From the NCBI GenBank assembly GCA_022820505.1, contig JAJEFK010000031.1, positions 1 through 62,379 on the forward strand: DNA of 62,379 bases, in the 5' to 3' direction. The notes under the pieces were generated by a model. It was not told the origin of the DNA and ran no database searches. It saw nothing but the letters and a program-made list of their open reading frames with translations. This DNA comes from Acidimicrobiia bacterium (GTDB lineage Bacteria > Actinomycetota > Acidimicrobiia > Acidimicrobiales > Poriferisodalaceae). Position numbers and translations under genes: made by a program. The number at the start of each line of letters is the position of its first letter. Within the stretch, counting starts at the first letter, position 1. Shown one piece after another: positions 1 to 8,148 of the stretch.

Positions 1-493
1 GGACGCCGTCAACGATCTCCGCATCGGTCAGCACTTGGGTGACCAGCCGCTCATCGGCATCGACCACGGCCAGCGCCGCTGCAGCCGTGATGAGCTTCTG
101 CACCGATGCGGGAATCACCGGATCGGGATTGCTGGAGAACACTTCGACGCCATCGATCCAGATCGCGAGGCAGTGCGGCTCGGGCCAGTCGGAACTGAAC
201 GCGGTCATCTCATTGCCGATGTGGTGCTGCTGTGCCGCTCGCCACAGCGCGTCGGGTACGCGCTCGGCGCGAAGCATCGGCGGCGTCGACGCCGACACAT
301 CGACGCCGGGGGCAGTCGCGGCGGGGTCGTCAGGGTCAGCCGGTTCGGCTGGGCCGAGCACAGGGGTGCGCAGCGACGCCGCGTGTGCGGCCGCATCGTC
401 GGCTGTGTTCCCCGCGCGCACCGCCGCCAGCGTCGGCAGCAGGCCGGCTGCTGCGATCAACAGCATCAGCACCGCTGCGCGCAACGGTTTCAT
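1..493 (-). CDS. dacB: D-alanyl-D-alanine carboxypeptidase/endopeptidase (PBP4, S13 family), N-terminal part
   Basis: Partial: the reading frame runs from an ATG at 493 off the left edge of the window. The first 25 or so residues form a hydrophobic signal or anchor segment, followed by a Pro/Ala/Asp-rich linker. Near residue 140 lies P-A-S-V-Q-K-L, which matches the catalytic SxxK motif of S13 penicillin-binding proteins, with the following helix ITAAAALAVV. Such enzymes trim peptidoglycan stem peptides outside the membrane. The SxN and KTG motifs lie outside the window. The gene overlaps the upstream ROK kinase stop by 4 bases (ATGA), so the two are probably co-translated. Confidence 0.8.
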   Translation of the reverse strand, partial: MKPLRAAVLMLLIAAAGLLPTLAAVRAGNTADDAAAHAASLRTPVLGPAEPADPDDPAATAPGVDVSASTPPMLRAERVPDALWRAAQQHHIGNEMTAFSSDWPEPHCLAIWIDGVEVFSSNPDPVIPASVQKLITAAAALAVVDADERLVTQVLTDAEIVDGV

Positions 494-1497
494 GTCACTG
501 GCTCGGAACCGCCGTCTGGAACTGCGCCTTCTGTGTGCGCGCCGCCCAAGGCCGCACGGTGCTCCCTCGCTCCGCCCAAGGCGGCGCCGAGCGCTGCGGA
601 CAGCTCGCCGGCCTTCGATCGGGCCACCGCGGGTCTCGACTCGGCCGCGCGGCCGATGAGCAGCTGTGTGAGGCGCTCATCGACCGGCTGGGCGATCAGA
701 TCCCAGTCCTCGCTCAAGCCCCCGCCAATCACCACCATCTCCGGATCGGTCAGGACACAGAGATTCGAGATGCCGAGTGCCAGCCAGTATGAGTACTCGC
801 CGAGCACCTCCAGCGCCCCGACATCGCCATGGCGCGCTGCGGCGGTGACATCGGGACCCCGCACCTCGCCGCCGAGACGCTCGCCAGCCAACCGGTCCAA
901 CGCAGAGCCCGACGCGTACATCTCCCAGCAGCCCCGCCTCCCGCACGGGCAGGCGCGTCCGCCCGCCTCGACGATCATGTGCCCCGGCTCGCCGGCGAGG
1001 CCCAAGCTGCCGCGCAGCACCTCGCCGCGGAGCATGAACGCTCCTCCGATGCCGGTGCCCACGGCCACCATGACACCGTGATCGATCCCTTGCGCCGCAC
1101 CGTCTGCCAGCTCCCAGCGCGCAGCGCAGTTGACTTCGTTGTCGAAGCTGATCGGCATGTCCAGCGCTGCGCTGAGATCGGCGCCCACAGTTGCGCCGTC
1201 CACACCGGTCAGATTGGGAGAGATCGTCACTCGCCCGTCAGTGGTGATGAGGCCTGCCATGCCGACACCGACCGAGACCGGGCCCGGCTGGGGCGCGAGT
1301 TGGCGCACCATCCCAGCCAGCGTCGTGACCAGATGCTGCGCGCCCGCCGGGGTGGGCTTGCGCACGGTGTGCAGCAGCTTGCCCGCACCGTCCGTGGCGA
1401 CGCCGAAGATCTTCGTGCCGCCGACATCGAAGCCGATGTGCACAGCCGATGCCGCTTCACCGGCCACGTCGGCAATCTCCGGCGTGCTGATTGTCAT
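490..1497 (-). CDS. ROK-family sugar kinase (glucokinase-like)
   Basis: 335 aa from the ATG at 1497; a longer frame exists but the family begins here. The N-terminus has the phosphate-binding motif GFDVGGTKIFGVATD, then VGVGMAGLI. The catalytic region GTGIGGAFMLRGEVLRGS is followed by EPGHM and the zinc-binding CPCGRRGCWE that defines ROK proteins. It should phosphorylate glucose or another hexose with ATP in the cytoplasm. No helix-turn-helix extension is present, so it is a kinase and not a ROK repressor. It sits 28 bases downstream of a peroxiredoxin gene on the same strand. Exact sugar specificity cannot be read from sequence alone. Confidence 0.88.
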   Translation of the reverse strand: MTISTPEIADVAGEAASAVHIGFDVGGTKIFGVATDGAGKLLHTVRKPTPAGAQHLVTTLAGMVRQLAPQPGPVSVGVGMAGLITTDGRVTISPNLTGVDGATVGADLSAALDMPISFDNEVNCAARWELADGAAQGIDHGVMVAVGTGIGGAFMLRGEVLRGSLGLAGEPGHMIVEAGGRACPCGRRGCWEMYASGSALDRLAGERLGGEVRGPDVTAAARHGDVGALEVLGEYSYWLALGISNLCVLTDPEMVVIGGGLSEDWDLIAQPVDERLTQLLIGRAAESRPAVARSKAGELSAALGAALGGAREHRAALGGAHTEGAVPDGGSEPVT

Positions 1498-1525
1498 GAG
1501 CGCCGGGACGCCCGTCGGGCTCGGA

Positions 1526-2008
1526 TCAGAGCTTGCCCAGAATCGAGGCGCAGCTCGACACGTCGACGGCACCTGCCGGCTCGACCTCAAGCGCGGTCAC
1601 CGTCCCGTCCTCGATGACCGCCGCGTAGCGCCGGGAGCGAGAACCCAGGCCGAAGCCCGAGCCGTCCATGACCAAGCCCATGGCCTCGGCGAAGTCGCCG
1701 TTGCCGTCCGCGGCCATCTCGATGCCTTCCGCGCCTTGGGCCTGTGCCCAGGCGTTCATGGTCCACGCGTCGTTCACCGAGACACAGACGATCTTGTCGA
1801 CACCCTTGCCCGCAAGCTCGGACGCACCCTCGATGTATCCCGGGAGATGGACGTTGCTGCAGCCCGGGGTGAATGCGCCCGGCACTGCAAACAGCACCAC
1901 CTTGCCGCTGCCCAGCATCTCGCCGGACTGCACGGGCGCAGGCATGCCGCCCTCGTCCAGTACTCGCAGTGTCACATCGGGAATCTGGTCGCCGACCTCA
2001 ATCGCCAT
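1526..2008 (-). CDS. Prx5-type peroxiredoxin (redoxin family)
   Basis: 160 aa from an ATG at 2008 with a purine-rich upstream stretch (GGGACGGAG). The motif PGAFTPGCS with peroxidatic Cys50, then HLPGY, is diagnostic of the Prx5/AhpE-like class that reduces H2O2 and organic peroxides. A second cysteine, Cys153, lies eight residues from the C-terminus (VSSCASILGKL), where it could act as the resolving cysteine. No glutaredoxin domain is fused. Co-directional with the ROK kinase downstream and a ThrH-like phosphatase upstream; a shared transcript is possible. Confidence 0.9.
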   Translation of the reverse strand: MAIEVGDQIPDVTLRVLDEGGMPAPVQSGEMLGSGKVVLFAVPGAFTPGCSNVHLPGYIEGASELAGKGVDKIVCVSVNDAWTMNAWAQAQGAEGIEMAADGNGDFAEAMGLVMDGSGFGLGSRSRRYAAVIEDGTVTALEVEPAGAVDVSSCASILGKL

Positions 2009-2082
2009 TGCTTCGCTCCGTCCCTGCTCGTTGTGTGGGGAACATGTGGCTCGCAGCGTATCCGCCGTCCGAGCCCCAGGGC

Positions 2083-2697
2083 TCAGCGGGTGGCCGGCAC
2101 CTGCACGCACTCGATCCAGCGCAGCAGGTCGCCGTAGCTGGACACCGACGGCAGGTCCGGATTGGCTTCGGCTACCGCCTCGGGACATCGGAACAGGCTT
2201 GCCGCGTCGGCCGCCCTCAGCATCGTGAGATCGTTGTAGGAGTCGCCGATGGCGGTCACGTGGTAATTCAGCGCGCGGTACGCCTCGACGGCACGCCGCT
2301 TGGCATCGTCCACCCGACGTCTCCACCCCGCCAAGCGCCCGTCGGCCACGTCAAGACGGTGGCAGAGCAGGTGGGGGTAGCCCATCAATTCCAGGAAGTG
2401 ATCGTCGAACTGCTCGAACGTGTCCGACAGCAGCACCACGACCCAGCGCTGCCGGAGCTCGTCGAGAAACTCCCGCGCCCCCTCCAGCAGGGGCAGCCCA
2501 GCGATCACATCGCGGATCTGCTCGAGCGACACGCCGTGAGTGGTGAGCACGTCGATCCGGTACCGCATGAGCGCGTCGTAGTCCGGCTCGTCACGGGTCG
2601 TGCGTCTCAGCTCGTCAATCCCGGTGCGTTGGGCCACCGCGATCCAGATCTCGGGCGTCAAGACGCCCTCCATGTCCAACGCGATGACCCTCTGCAC
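2083..2697 (-). CDS. thrH: ThrH-like HAD phosphatase (phosphoserine phosphatase/homoserine phosphotransferase)
   Basis: HAD-superfamily enzyme with motif I in ALDMEGVLTPEIWIAVA, motif II LLSDTF and motif III GDSYND. The Glu in place of the second Asp of motif I (DMEG) and the TRDEPDYDALM cap-region sequence are characteristic of Pseudomonas ThrH. It would hydrolyse phosphoserine or transfer phosphate to homoserine. I chose the GTG at 2697 (VQRVIALD) because it gives 204 aa, the ThrH length; an in-frame ATG at 2736 would add 13 residues. Neither has a strong ribosome binding site. Confidence 0.8.
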   Translation of the reverse strand: MQRVIALDMEGVLTPEIWIAVAQRTGIDELRRTTRDEPDYDALMRYRIDVLTTHGVSLEQIRDVIAGLPLLEGAREFLDELRQRWVVVLLSDTFEQFDDHFLELMGYPHLLCHRLDVADGRLAGWRRRVDDAKRRAVEAYRALNYHVTAIGDSYNDLTMLRAADAASLFRCPEAVAEANPDLPSVSSYGDLLRWIECVQVPATR

Positions 2698-2860
2698 GAG
2701 CGCCGATTCTGTCACGCACACAGCACAACGCCTCATGACTGCCTGCGCCGCCTCGAAGCACATCGAGGCAGGCCCGATACTGTTGAGACCGGATGGCCGT
2801 GATCGCCGCTGACGGCCGCGCTGGAGAGGCTGCCCCGTAAGGGTTGCCCGAGGAGTAGCC

Positions 2861-3418
2861 ATGGCGTCGCAAGCCAACGTTCCCCAAGTCCGCCTGCCGA
2901 CCAAGATGGCTCATTGCGTGTTTCGCACTGACGACATCGCATCGGTGCGCGATTGGTGGTGCACCGTGCTGGGGGCGCAGGTGGTCCACGAGAACGAGTT
3001 CATCTGCTTCATCTCCTATGACGATGAGCATCACCGCATGGCCTTCGTCAACCGGGGCCAGCCGGGTCGATACGAGTCGCGCAACGGCACCCTCGAGCAC
3101 ATCGCCTACACCATGGGCACGTTCGGTGACCTCATGGACCACTATGAGCGTCTGCGTGCGGAGGGCATCCTGCCGGTGCGCACCATCAATCACGGGCCGA
3201 CCACTTCCATGTACTACGCCGATCCCGACGGCAACGGGGTGGAGTTCCAGGTCGAGAACTTCGCGACGATGGCCGAGTGCATCGAGTTCATGAACGGGCC
3301 GGTCTTCGCAGAGAACCCCATCGGGGTGCTGTTCGACGCCGATGTGCTGCTCGAGCGGTTCCGCCGCGGCGACCCGCTCGCTGAGCTCGTGCAGCAGGGC
3401 TCCGCGCCGGCTGCATGA
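2861..3418 (+). CDS. VOC-superfamily protein (glyoxalase/extradiol dioxygenase-like)
   Basis: 185 aa, start ATG preceded by GAGGAG. Starts with a typical VOC segment (TKMAHCVFRTDDIASVRDWW). It continues with an EHIAYTMG strand that offers a His and ends in YYADPDGNGVEFQVEN, whose Glu is the usual metal ligand. It resembles biphenyl-2,3-diol dioxygenase-like members. The substrate is unknown. Its stop codon region is followed immediately by an acyl-CoA dehydrogenase, suggesting an operon in fatty or aromatic acid breakdown. Confidence 0.8.
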   Translation: MASQANVPQVRLPTKMAHCVFRTDDIASVRDWWCTVLGAQVVHENEFICFISYDDEHHRMAFVNRGQPGRYESRNGTLEHIAYTMGTFGDLMDHYERLRAEGILPVRTINHGPTTSMYYADPDGNGVEFQVENFATMAECIEFMNGPVFAENPIGVLFDADVLLERFRRGDPLAELVQQGSAPAA

Positions 3419-3435
3419 CCCGTCGGAGGCAACTG

Positions 3436-4599
3436 GTGAGCACAACGGTCCATCGCAACGTCTACATGACCGACGAGCTGCAGGCGATCTATGAGCAGAC
3501 GGTCGCGTTCGTCGCCAATGAGGTCACCCCGGTGGGTGACGTGTGGGAGGAGACCGGCCAAGTCCCCCGCGAGATCTACAAGCGCATGGGCGAATTGGGG
3601 ATGTTCTCGTTGCGCGTGCCCGAGCGGTGGGGCGGGCTCGGCCTCGGCCCGCTTGCCTCAGCGACGTTCGCCGAGGCGCTCGGCACTTCCACCTACGCAG
3701 GCTTTGAGGCGAACATCCTGGTGCACACCGACATGGCATTGCCACACCTGCTGAATGCAGGCACTGATGAGCAGCTCGAACGCTGGCTGCCGTCGATCCA
3801 GTCCGGCGACACCATGATGTGCATCGGCGTCACCGAGCCTGACGCGGGATCCGATGTGGCGGGACTGCGCACGACCGCGGTGCCCGACGGCGACGGGTGG
3901 CGTCTGAACGGCACCAAGACGTTCATTACCGGTGCCGTGTACGGCGACGTCATCGCACTGGCGGCGCGCACGAACCCCGATGACCGCTACGGGATCTCCA
4001 TGTTCCTGGTGCCGACCAACGCGGACGGGTTCGAGGTGGCCAACAAGCTCGACAAGCACGGCTGGCGCTGCTCGGACACTGCCGAGCTCGTGCTGCACGA
4101 TGTGTGGCTGGGGAGCGATCACCTGCTCGGCGAGGTGCACCGGGGCTTCTACGCCGCCATGCAGAATTTCCAGAATGAGCGGATGGTCATCGTGGGGATG
4201 GGCATCGGCGCGGCGCAGGTCGCTATCGATCTGACCAACGCGTACACCCAGCAGCGCAAAGCATTCGACGGGACCCTGTACGACCTCGGGGCCATCCGCC
4301 AGCGCATGGCGATGAATCAGGCCAAGGTCGACGCAGCGCGCGCCTCGATGTACCACGCCGCATGGCTCAAGGAGCAGGGCATCGATGCCACGAAGGAGAT
4401 GTCCGGCGTCAAGGCATTCGGCGCCGAAGTCGTGAATCAGGTGATGTACGACTGCATGCAGTTCCACGGCGGCATCGGCTACATGCGCGAGTCGACCATC
4501 GAGCGGATGTGCCGCGACGCCCGCATCCTGCCGATCGGCGGCGGTGCCACCGAGGTCATGCTCGAAGAGGTGGCGAAGCGCAGCTACGTCGACGGCTAG
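3436..4599 (+). CDS. Acyl-CoA dehydrogenase
   Basis: FAD flavoprotein of about 387 aa that introduces the alpha-beta double bond in acyl-CoA. The FAD-binding stretch CIGVTEPDAGSDVAG and the C-terminal FHGGIGYMRES are classical. The medium-chain catalytic Glu site near the C-terminus reads GGGATEV, so it lacks that Glu. The Glu in FQNERMVIVG (codon at 4177) sits where isovaleryl-CoA and long-chain dehydrogenases place the base. I prefer the GTG at 3436, six bases after GGAGG; an ATG at 3415 overlaps the previous stop (ATGA). The 3' end overlaps the convergent acoC stop in one CTAG. Confidence 0.9.
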   Translation: MSTTVHRNVYMTDELQAIYEQTVAFVANEVTPVGDVWEETGQVPREIYKRMGELGMFSLRVPERWGGLGLGPLASATFAEALGTSTYAGFEANILVHTDMALPHLLNAGTDEQLERWLPSIQSGDTMMCIGVTEPDAGSDVAGLRTTAVPDGDGWRLNGTKTFITGAVYGDVIALAARTNPDDRYGISMFLVPTNADGFEVANKLDKHGWRCSDTAELVLHDVWLGSDHLLGEVHRGFYAAMQNFQNERMVIVGMGIGAAQVAIDLTNAYTQQRKAFDGTLYDLGAIRQRMAMNQAKVDAARASMYHAAWLKEQGIDATKEMSGVKAFGAEVVNQVMYDCMQFHGGIGYMRESTIERMCRDARILPIGGGATEVMLEEVAKRSYVDG

Positions 4600-6095
4600 C
4601 GGGATTCGAGCCAGTCCCGTACTGATCCCGCGAAGCGCGCAGCCGGGGCGCCGTCGAAGGCCCGGTGGTCCCACGTCAGCGAGAGGGTCAGGACGGGCCG
4701 AGGCTCGGGCGCGGCGTCTTCCCACACGGTCTCGCTGCGGATGCGGCCCACGCCCAGGATGGCCGTGTTGGGCGAGTTGATGATCGGCGTGAAGGCATCG
4801 ACGCCGAACATGCCCAGCGCGGTCACGGTGAACGTGGCGCCTTGGTAGTCGTCATAGCCCAGCGTTCCGTCGCGGGCGCCAGCGGCAAGCCGTTTCGTCT
4901 CGGACGCGATCTCGTCCAGGCTCAGACGGTCGGCATGACGGATGACCGGCACGAGCAGCCCATCGTCGAGGGCAACCGCAAGTCCGACGTGAATGTCCCC
5001 CAGCAGCGCAACCGCATCGTCGGTGACCTGCGAATTCACCCGCGGGTGCTCGCGCAGCGCCGCGGCCGCCGCAGCGACCACGAAATCCGTATAGCCGGGC
5101 ACCACCGCGTCGCCGGCATCCCCGCTGCCGTCAGCGTCGGCGTCGCGACCGCGGGCAGCCTCGACGAGCGCTGCCCGTTGGGCCACCACTGCGCTCATGT
5201 CGACATCCATCGTGAGCGTGAGCTGGGCCATCGAGCTGAGCGAGGCACTCATGCGCTCGGCGATCACCCCCCGCATCCCTCGCAGGGGAATCTGCTCGGT
5301 CGGAGTTTGCGTGAGCGGTGCCGCGGTCCCGGCTCCTGAAGCGGCCGTCGTCTCCGCGGCCGGCCGGGATGGTGCGGGTGATCCGGATGCGGAGCTCGCC
5401 TCCGAGAGCAGCTTCCTGACGTATGCGGCGACATCGGCCCGCGAGATGCGGCCATCGGCCGCGCTGGCGGGCACGGCCCGAAGATCCACGCCCACCAGGT
5501 CGGAAAGCTGCCTGGCGGCGAGGGTTGCCGGTGGCGGCACCGATCCACCCGGCTCGGGCGCCGCGGTGCCGGCCGCGCCAGCCGGCTCGGGCGCCCGAGG
5601 CGCCGCTGGGGCCTCATGTGCTGCTCGCACATCGCGCTCAGTGATGCGGCCCTTGGGCCCGCTCCCGGCCACCACCGCGAGCTCGACGCCGAGTTCGCGC
5701 GCGAGCCGCTTGGCCGCCGGCGACGCCAGGATGCGCTCACCGGGCTTGCGCAGAGGAGCGACAGGGGCAGGCTGCGGCGTGGACGCAGCCGCCGGGGCAG
5801 CCGCAGCCGGCACCTGCGCCGCGGCCGACGCTGCTTCTCCCGCGGCCGGAGGTTCCTCCCCGGCCTCCAGGAACCAGCCGATCCGCACGCCGCAGGGGTA
5901 TTCCACGCCGATCTCGCCGGTCTGCGCCAATACCCCACTGCCCGAAGCTTCGATCTCAGTTTCGACCTTGTCGGTCTCGACCAGCAGCACTGCCTGTCCT
6001 GCTGTGACCTCAGCGCCGTCGGGCACGAGCCAGCGCAGGATCGTTCCCGACTCCATCGTCAGGCCCAGCTTCGGCATTGCAAACTCGATGGCCAT
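4596..6095 (-). CDS. acoC: Dihydrolipoamide acyltransferase E2 of an acetoin/2-oxo acid dehydrogenase
   Basis: 499 aa. The lipoyl domain (residues 1-78) carries the lipoylated Lys43 in ETDKVE. After an Ala/Pro-rich linker there is a peripheral subunit-binding domain (ASPAAKRLARELGVELAVV...GRITERDV). Then comes a second, more degenerate copy (AARQLSDLVGVDLRAVP...GRISRADVAAY), before the catalytic domain. His477 and Asp481 in DHRAFDG form the active site. It transfers the acetyl group from E1 to CoA. Two binding domains in one E2 are unusual. Last gene of the acoABXC cluster; 14 bases after acoX. No E3 gene is linked. Confidence 0.92.
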   Translation of the reverse strand: MAIEFAMPKLGLTMESGTILRWLVPDGAEVTAGQAVLLVETDKVETEIEASGSGVLAQTGEIGVEYPCGVRIGWFLEAGEEPPAAGEAASAAAQVPAAAAPAAASTPQPAPVAPLRKPGERILASPAAKRLARELGVELAVVAGSGPKGRITERDVRAAHEAPAAPRAPEPAGAAGTAAPEPGGSVPPPATLAARQLSDLVGVDLRAVPASAADGRISRADVAAYVRKLLSEASSASGSPAPSRPAAETTAASGAGTAAPLTQTPTEQIPLRGMRGVIAERMSASLSSMAQLTLTMDVDMSAVVAQRAALVEAARGRDADADGSGDAGDAVVPGYTDFVVAAAAAALREHPRVNSQVTDDAVALLGDIHVGLAVALDDGLLVPVIRHADRLSLDEIASETKRLAAGARDGTLGYDDYQGATFTVTALGMFGVDAFTPIINSPNTAILGVGRIRSETVWEDAAPEPRPVLTLSLTWDHRAFDGAPAARFAGSVRDWLESR

Positions 6096-6109
6096 CGGTG
6101 TCTCTCTGC

Positions 6110-7150
6110 TCAAGCGTCCGCAACCGCAGGGCCGAAGGGGTAGCGCCGCCGCTGTGCCGCCGCAACCGCAGCGCCCGCGTCGATCACGAGCGGACCATCG
6201 GAGTTGACGGCCACCTCTGCCCGCTCGCCCCGATCCAGCACGATCTCGCGTTCTCCGTCCAGTGTCAGCACGCCCGGGCCGGTCAGCACGACCGGCTGGC
6301 CGAAGCGCAGCTGCGCGCAATGCGCGATGTCGATCTCGGAATAGCTGCCGGGCATGACGGCCGCTCGGATGAGTCTGCCGCTCTGCGAACACCGTTCATT
6401 CCGGGACGTACACCCCAGGCGGACATGCACCCCACCGGCGCCGCTTCTTGGCACAGGTGCGACGGCCGCAGCGATGGCCGAGAGTCCGACCGAATCCGGT
6501 TCGGCGACCGCAGCCACGATCTCACTCACCGACCCCACATCCCAGACGGCCCGTGCCCCCACGAATGCGCTCCGCACCAAGCAGACATCGACCAGCGCCA
6601 CCTCCGCACGCTGGCTTCTCTGGGTGGTCACGTCGATGATCTTGGCCTGCGAGGTCACTTCTGCCGCATGGGCTTGACCGCTCGCCAACGCTCCCGCGGC
6701 AAAACCGGCAACGGTGGCCTCGATCTGGAATGGGAAGACGTTGTTGGTGCCGACGGCCAGCGGCATCAGCGGGGCTGTGCGCCATCCCGTTGCGACATCT
6801 CGCTGGGTGCCGTCACCGCCGAGCGCAATGACCGCTCCCACGCCCATATCACGAAACTGTGCAGCCGCCAGCTGGGAGTCGCGACCGGTGTGCCAGCCAT
6901 GGGGTTCGGCAACCTCCACCGATCCCGACACCTCCAGACCCGCCACCGCACGTTCGCCCAACCGTGCCCGGTCGCCGCTGATCAGCACACGTTCGGCGCC
7001 GCCCTCGATCGCGCCCACCACTGCGCGCCGTATCGCACCGATCTTGACGGCGTCCGACACCGGGGTCGCCCCCGAGGTCAGCCGCCTGACGTCTTTGCCG
7101 GCCAGCGGGTTGGCGACAATCCCGACTGCTGGGCCGGCAGCCTCGCTCAC
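6110..7150 (-). CDS. acoX: AcoX-like ATP-NAD kinase-family protein
   Basis: 346 aa from a GTG at 7150 that overlaps the acoB stop (GTGA). The N-terminus VGIVANPLAGKDVRRL and the GGDGTQRDVATG motif are the nucleotide-binding signature of the NAD/diacylglycerol kinase fold. The rest (PLMPLAVGTNNVFPF) matches AcoX proteins found in acetoin catabolism operons. The role of AcoX is not established; NADP supply or regulation have been suggested for the family. Position between E1-beta and E2 is what identifies the operon as acetoin-type. Confidence 0.85.
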   Translation of the reverse strand: MSEAAGPAVGIVANPLAGKDVRRLTSGATPVSDAVKIGAIRRAVVGAIEGGAERVLISGDRARLGERAVAGLEVSGSVEVAEPHGWHTGRDSQLAAAQFRDMGVGAVIALGGDGTQRDVATGWRTAPLMPLAVGTNNVFPFQIEATVAGFAAGALASGQAHAAEVTSQAKIIDVTTQRSQRAEVALVDVCLVRSAFVGARAVWDVGSVSEIVAAVAEPDSVGLSAIAAAVAPVPRSGAGGVHVRLGCTSRNERCSQSGRLIRAAVMPGSYSEIDIAHCAQLRFGQPVVLTGPGVLTLDGEREIVLDRGERAEVAVNSDGPLVIDAGAAVAAAQRRRYPFGPAVADA

Positions 7151-8148
7151 GCGGCCGCGAGTGCCCGGATCCGCTCGCCGATCATCTCGGCGTTGGGAAC
7201 CCATTCCTTCTCGAGCACAGGGCTGAAAGGCACCGGGCTGAACGGAGCCCCGATGCGCTCGATCGGGGCGTCCAGGTAGTCGAAGGCCTCTTCGGCGATC
7301 TGGGAGGCGATCTCACCGCCGAGGCCGCCGAACCGGACGGCCTCGTGCACCACGGCGACCCGGCTGGTCCGCTGTGCCGACTGGACCACGGTGTCCATGT
7401 CGAGCGGCTGGAGGGTGCGCAGATCGATCACGTCGCACTCGATGCCCGCCGACGCCAACGCGTTGGCAGCCGATGTGGCCTCGTGCACCATCCGGCCGTA
7501 GGTCACCACGGTCACGTCGTCGCCCGATCGCACGGTGCTCGCCGCTCCCAGGGGGATCTCGTAGAGATCTTCGGGAACCTCGCCCTTCAGTCCCAGCAGG
7601 CGCTTGTGCTTCACGAACACCGTCGGGTTGTCGTCGCGAATGCACGAGATGAGCAGGCCCTTGGCGTCGTACGGGTTCGACGGCATGACCACCTTGAGTC
7701 CCGGGATGTGGCACAACATCGCTTCGAGGCTCTGGCTGTGCTGGGCCGCCGCCGACAGCCCGGCTCCGGCGCTCGTGGTGATCGTCATCGGCAGCGTGGC
7801 CTTGCCGCCGAACATGTACTTCAGCTTGGCCGCCTGGTTCACGATCTGGTCCATGGCCACGAGCATGAAGTCCATGAACATCACGTCGACGACCGGGCGC
7901 AGGCCGCTCACTGCCGCACCGGTGCCGAGGCCCACGATGGCCTGCTCGCTGATCGGCGTGTCCACCACCCGCATGTCGCCGAAGCGCTCGTTCAGCCCTC
8001 GGAACGAGCCGAACACTCCCCCGGCTCGGCCCACATCCTCGCCGGCCACGAACACGTTCGGATCGGCATCCATCATCTGCGCCAGCCCCTCGGTAAAGGC
8101 AGCTCCGTAGGCGATGCGGCGCTCCTCGGTGTCGGTTGGAGGTGTCAT
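7147..8148 (-). CDS. acoB: Acetoin dehydrogenase-type E1 beta subunit
   Basis: 333 aa transketolase-like beta subunit. It contains FVAGEDVGRAGGVFG, DTPISEQAIVGLGTGAA with the Glu that activates thiamine diphosphate, and AKLKYMFGG. The C-terminal transketolase domain has VIDLRTLQPLD and HEAVRFGGLGGEIASQI. It pairs with E1 alpha to cleave acetoin or a 2-oxo acid using TPP. The ATG at 8148 overlaps the acoA stop by four bases, and its own stop overlaps acoX, so subunit stoichiometry may be set by translational coupling. Confidence 0.92.
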   Translation of the reverse strand: MTPPTDTEERRIAYGAAFTEGLAQMMDADPNVFVAGEDVGRAGGVFGSFRGLNERFGDMRVVDTPISEQAIVGLGTGAAVSGLRPVVDVMFMDFMLVAMDQIVNQAAKLKYMFGGKATLPMTITTSAGAGLSAAAQHSQSLEAMLCHIPGLKVVMPSNPYDAKGLLISCIRDDNPTVFVKHKRLLGLKGEVPEDLYEIPLGAASTVRSGDDVTVVTYGRMVHEATSAANALASAGIECDVIDLRTLQPLDMDTVVQSAQRTSRVAVVHEAVRFGGLGGEIASQIAEEAFDYLDAPIERIGAPFSPVPFSPVLEKEWVPNAEMIGERIRALAAA

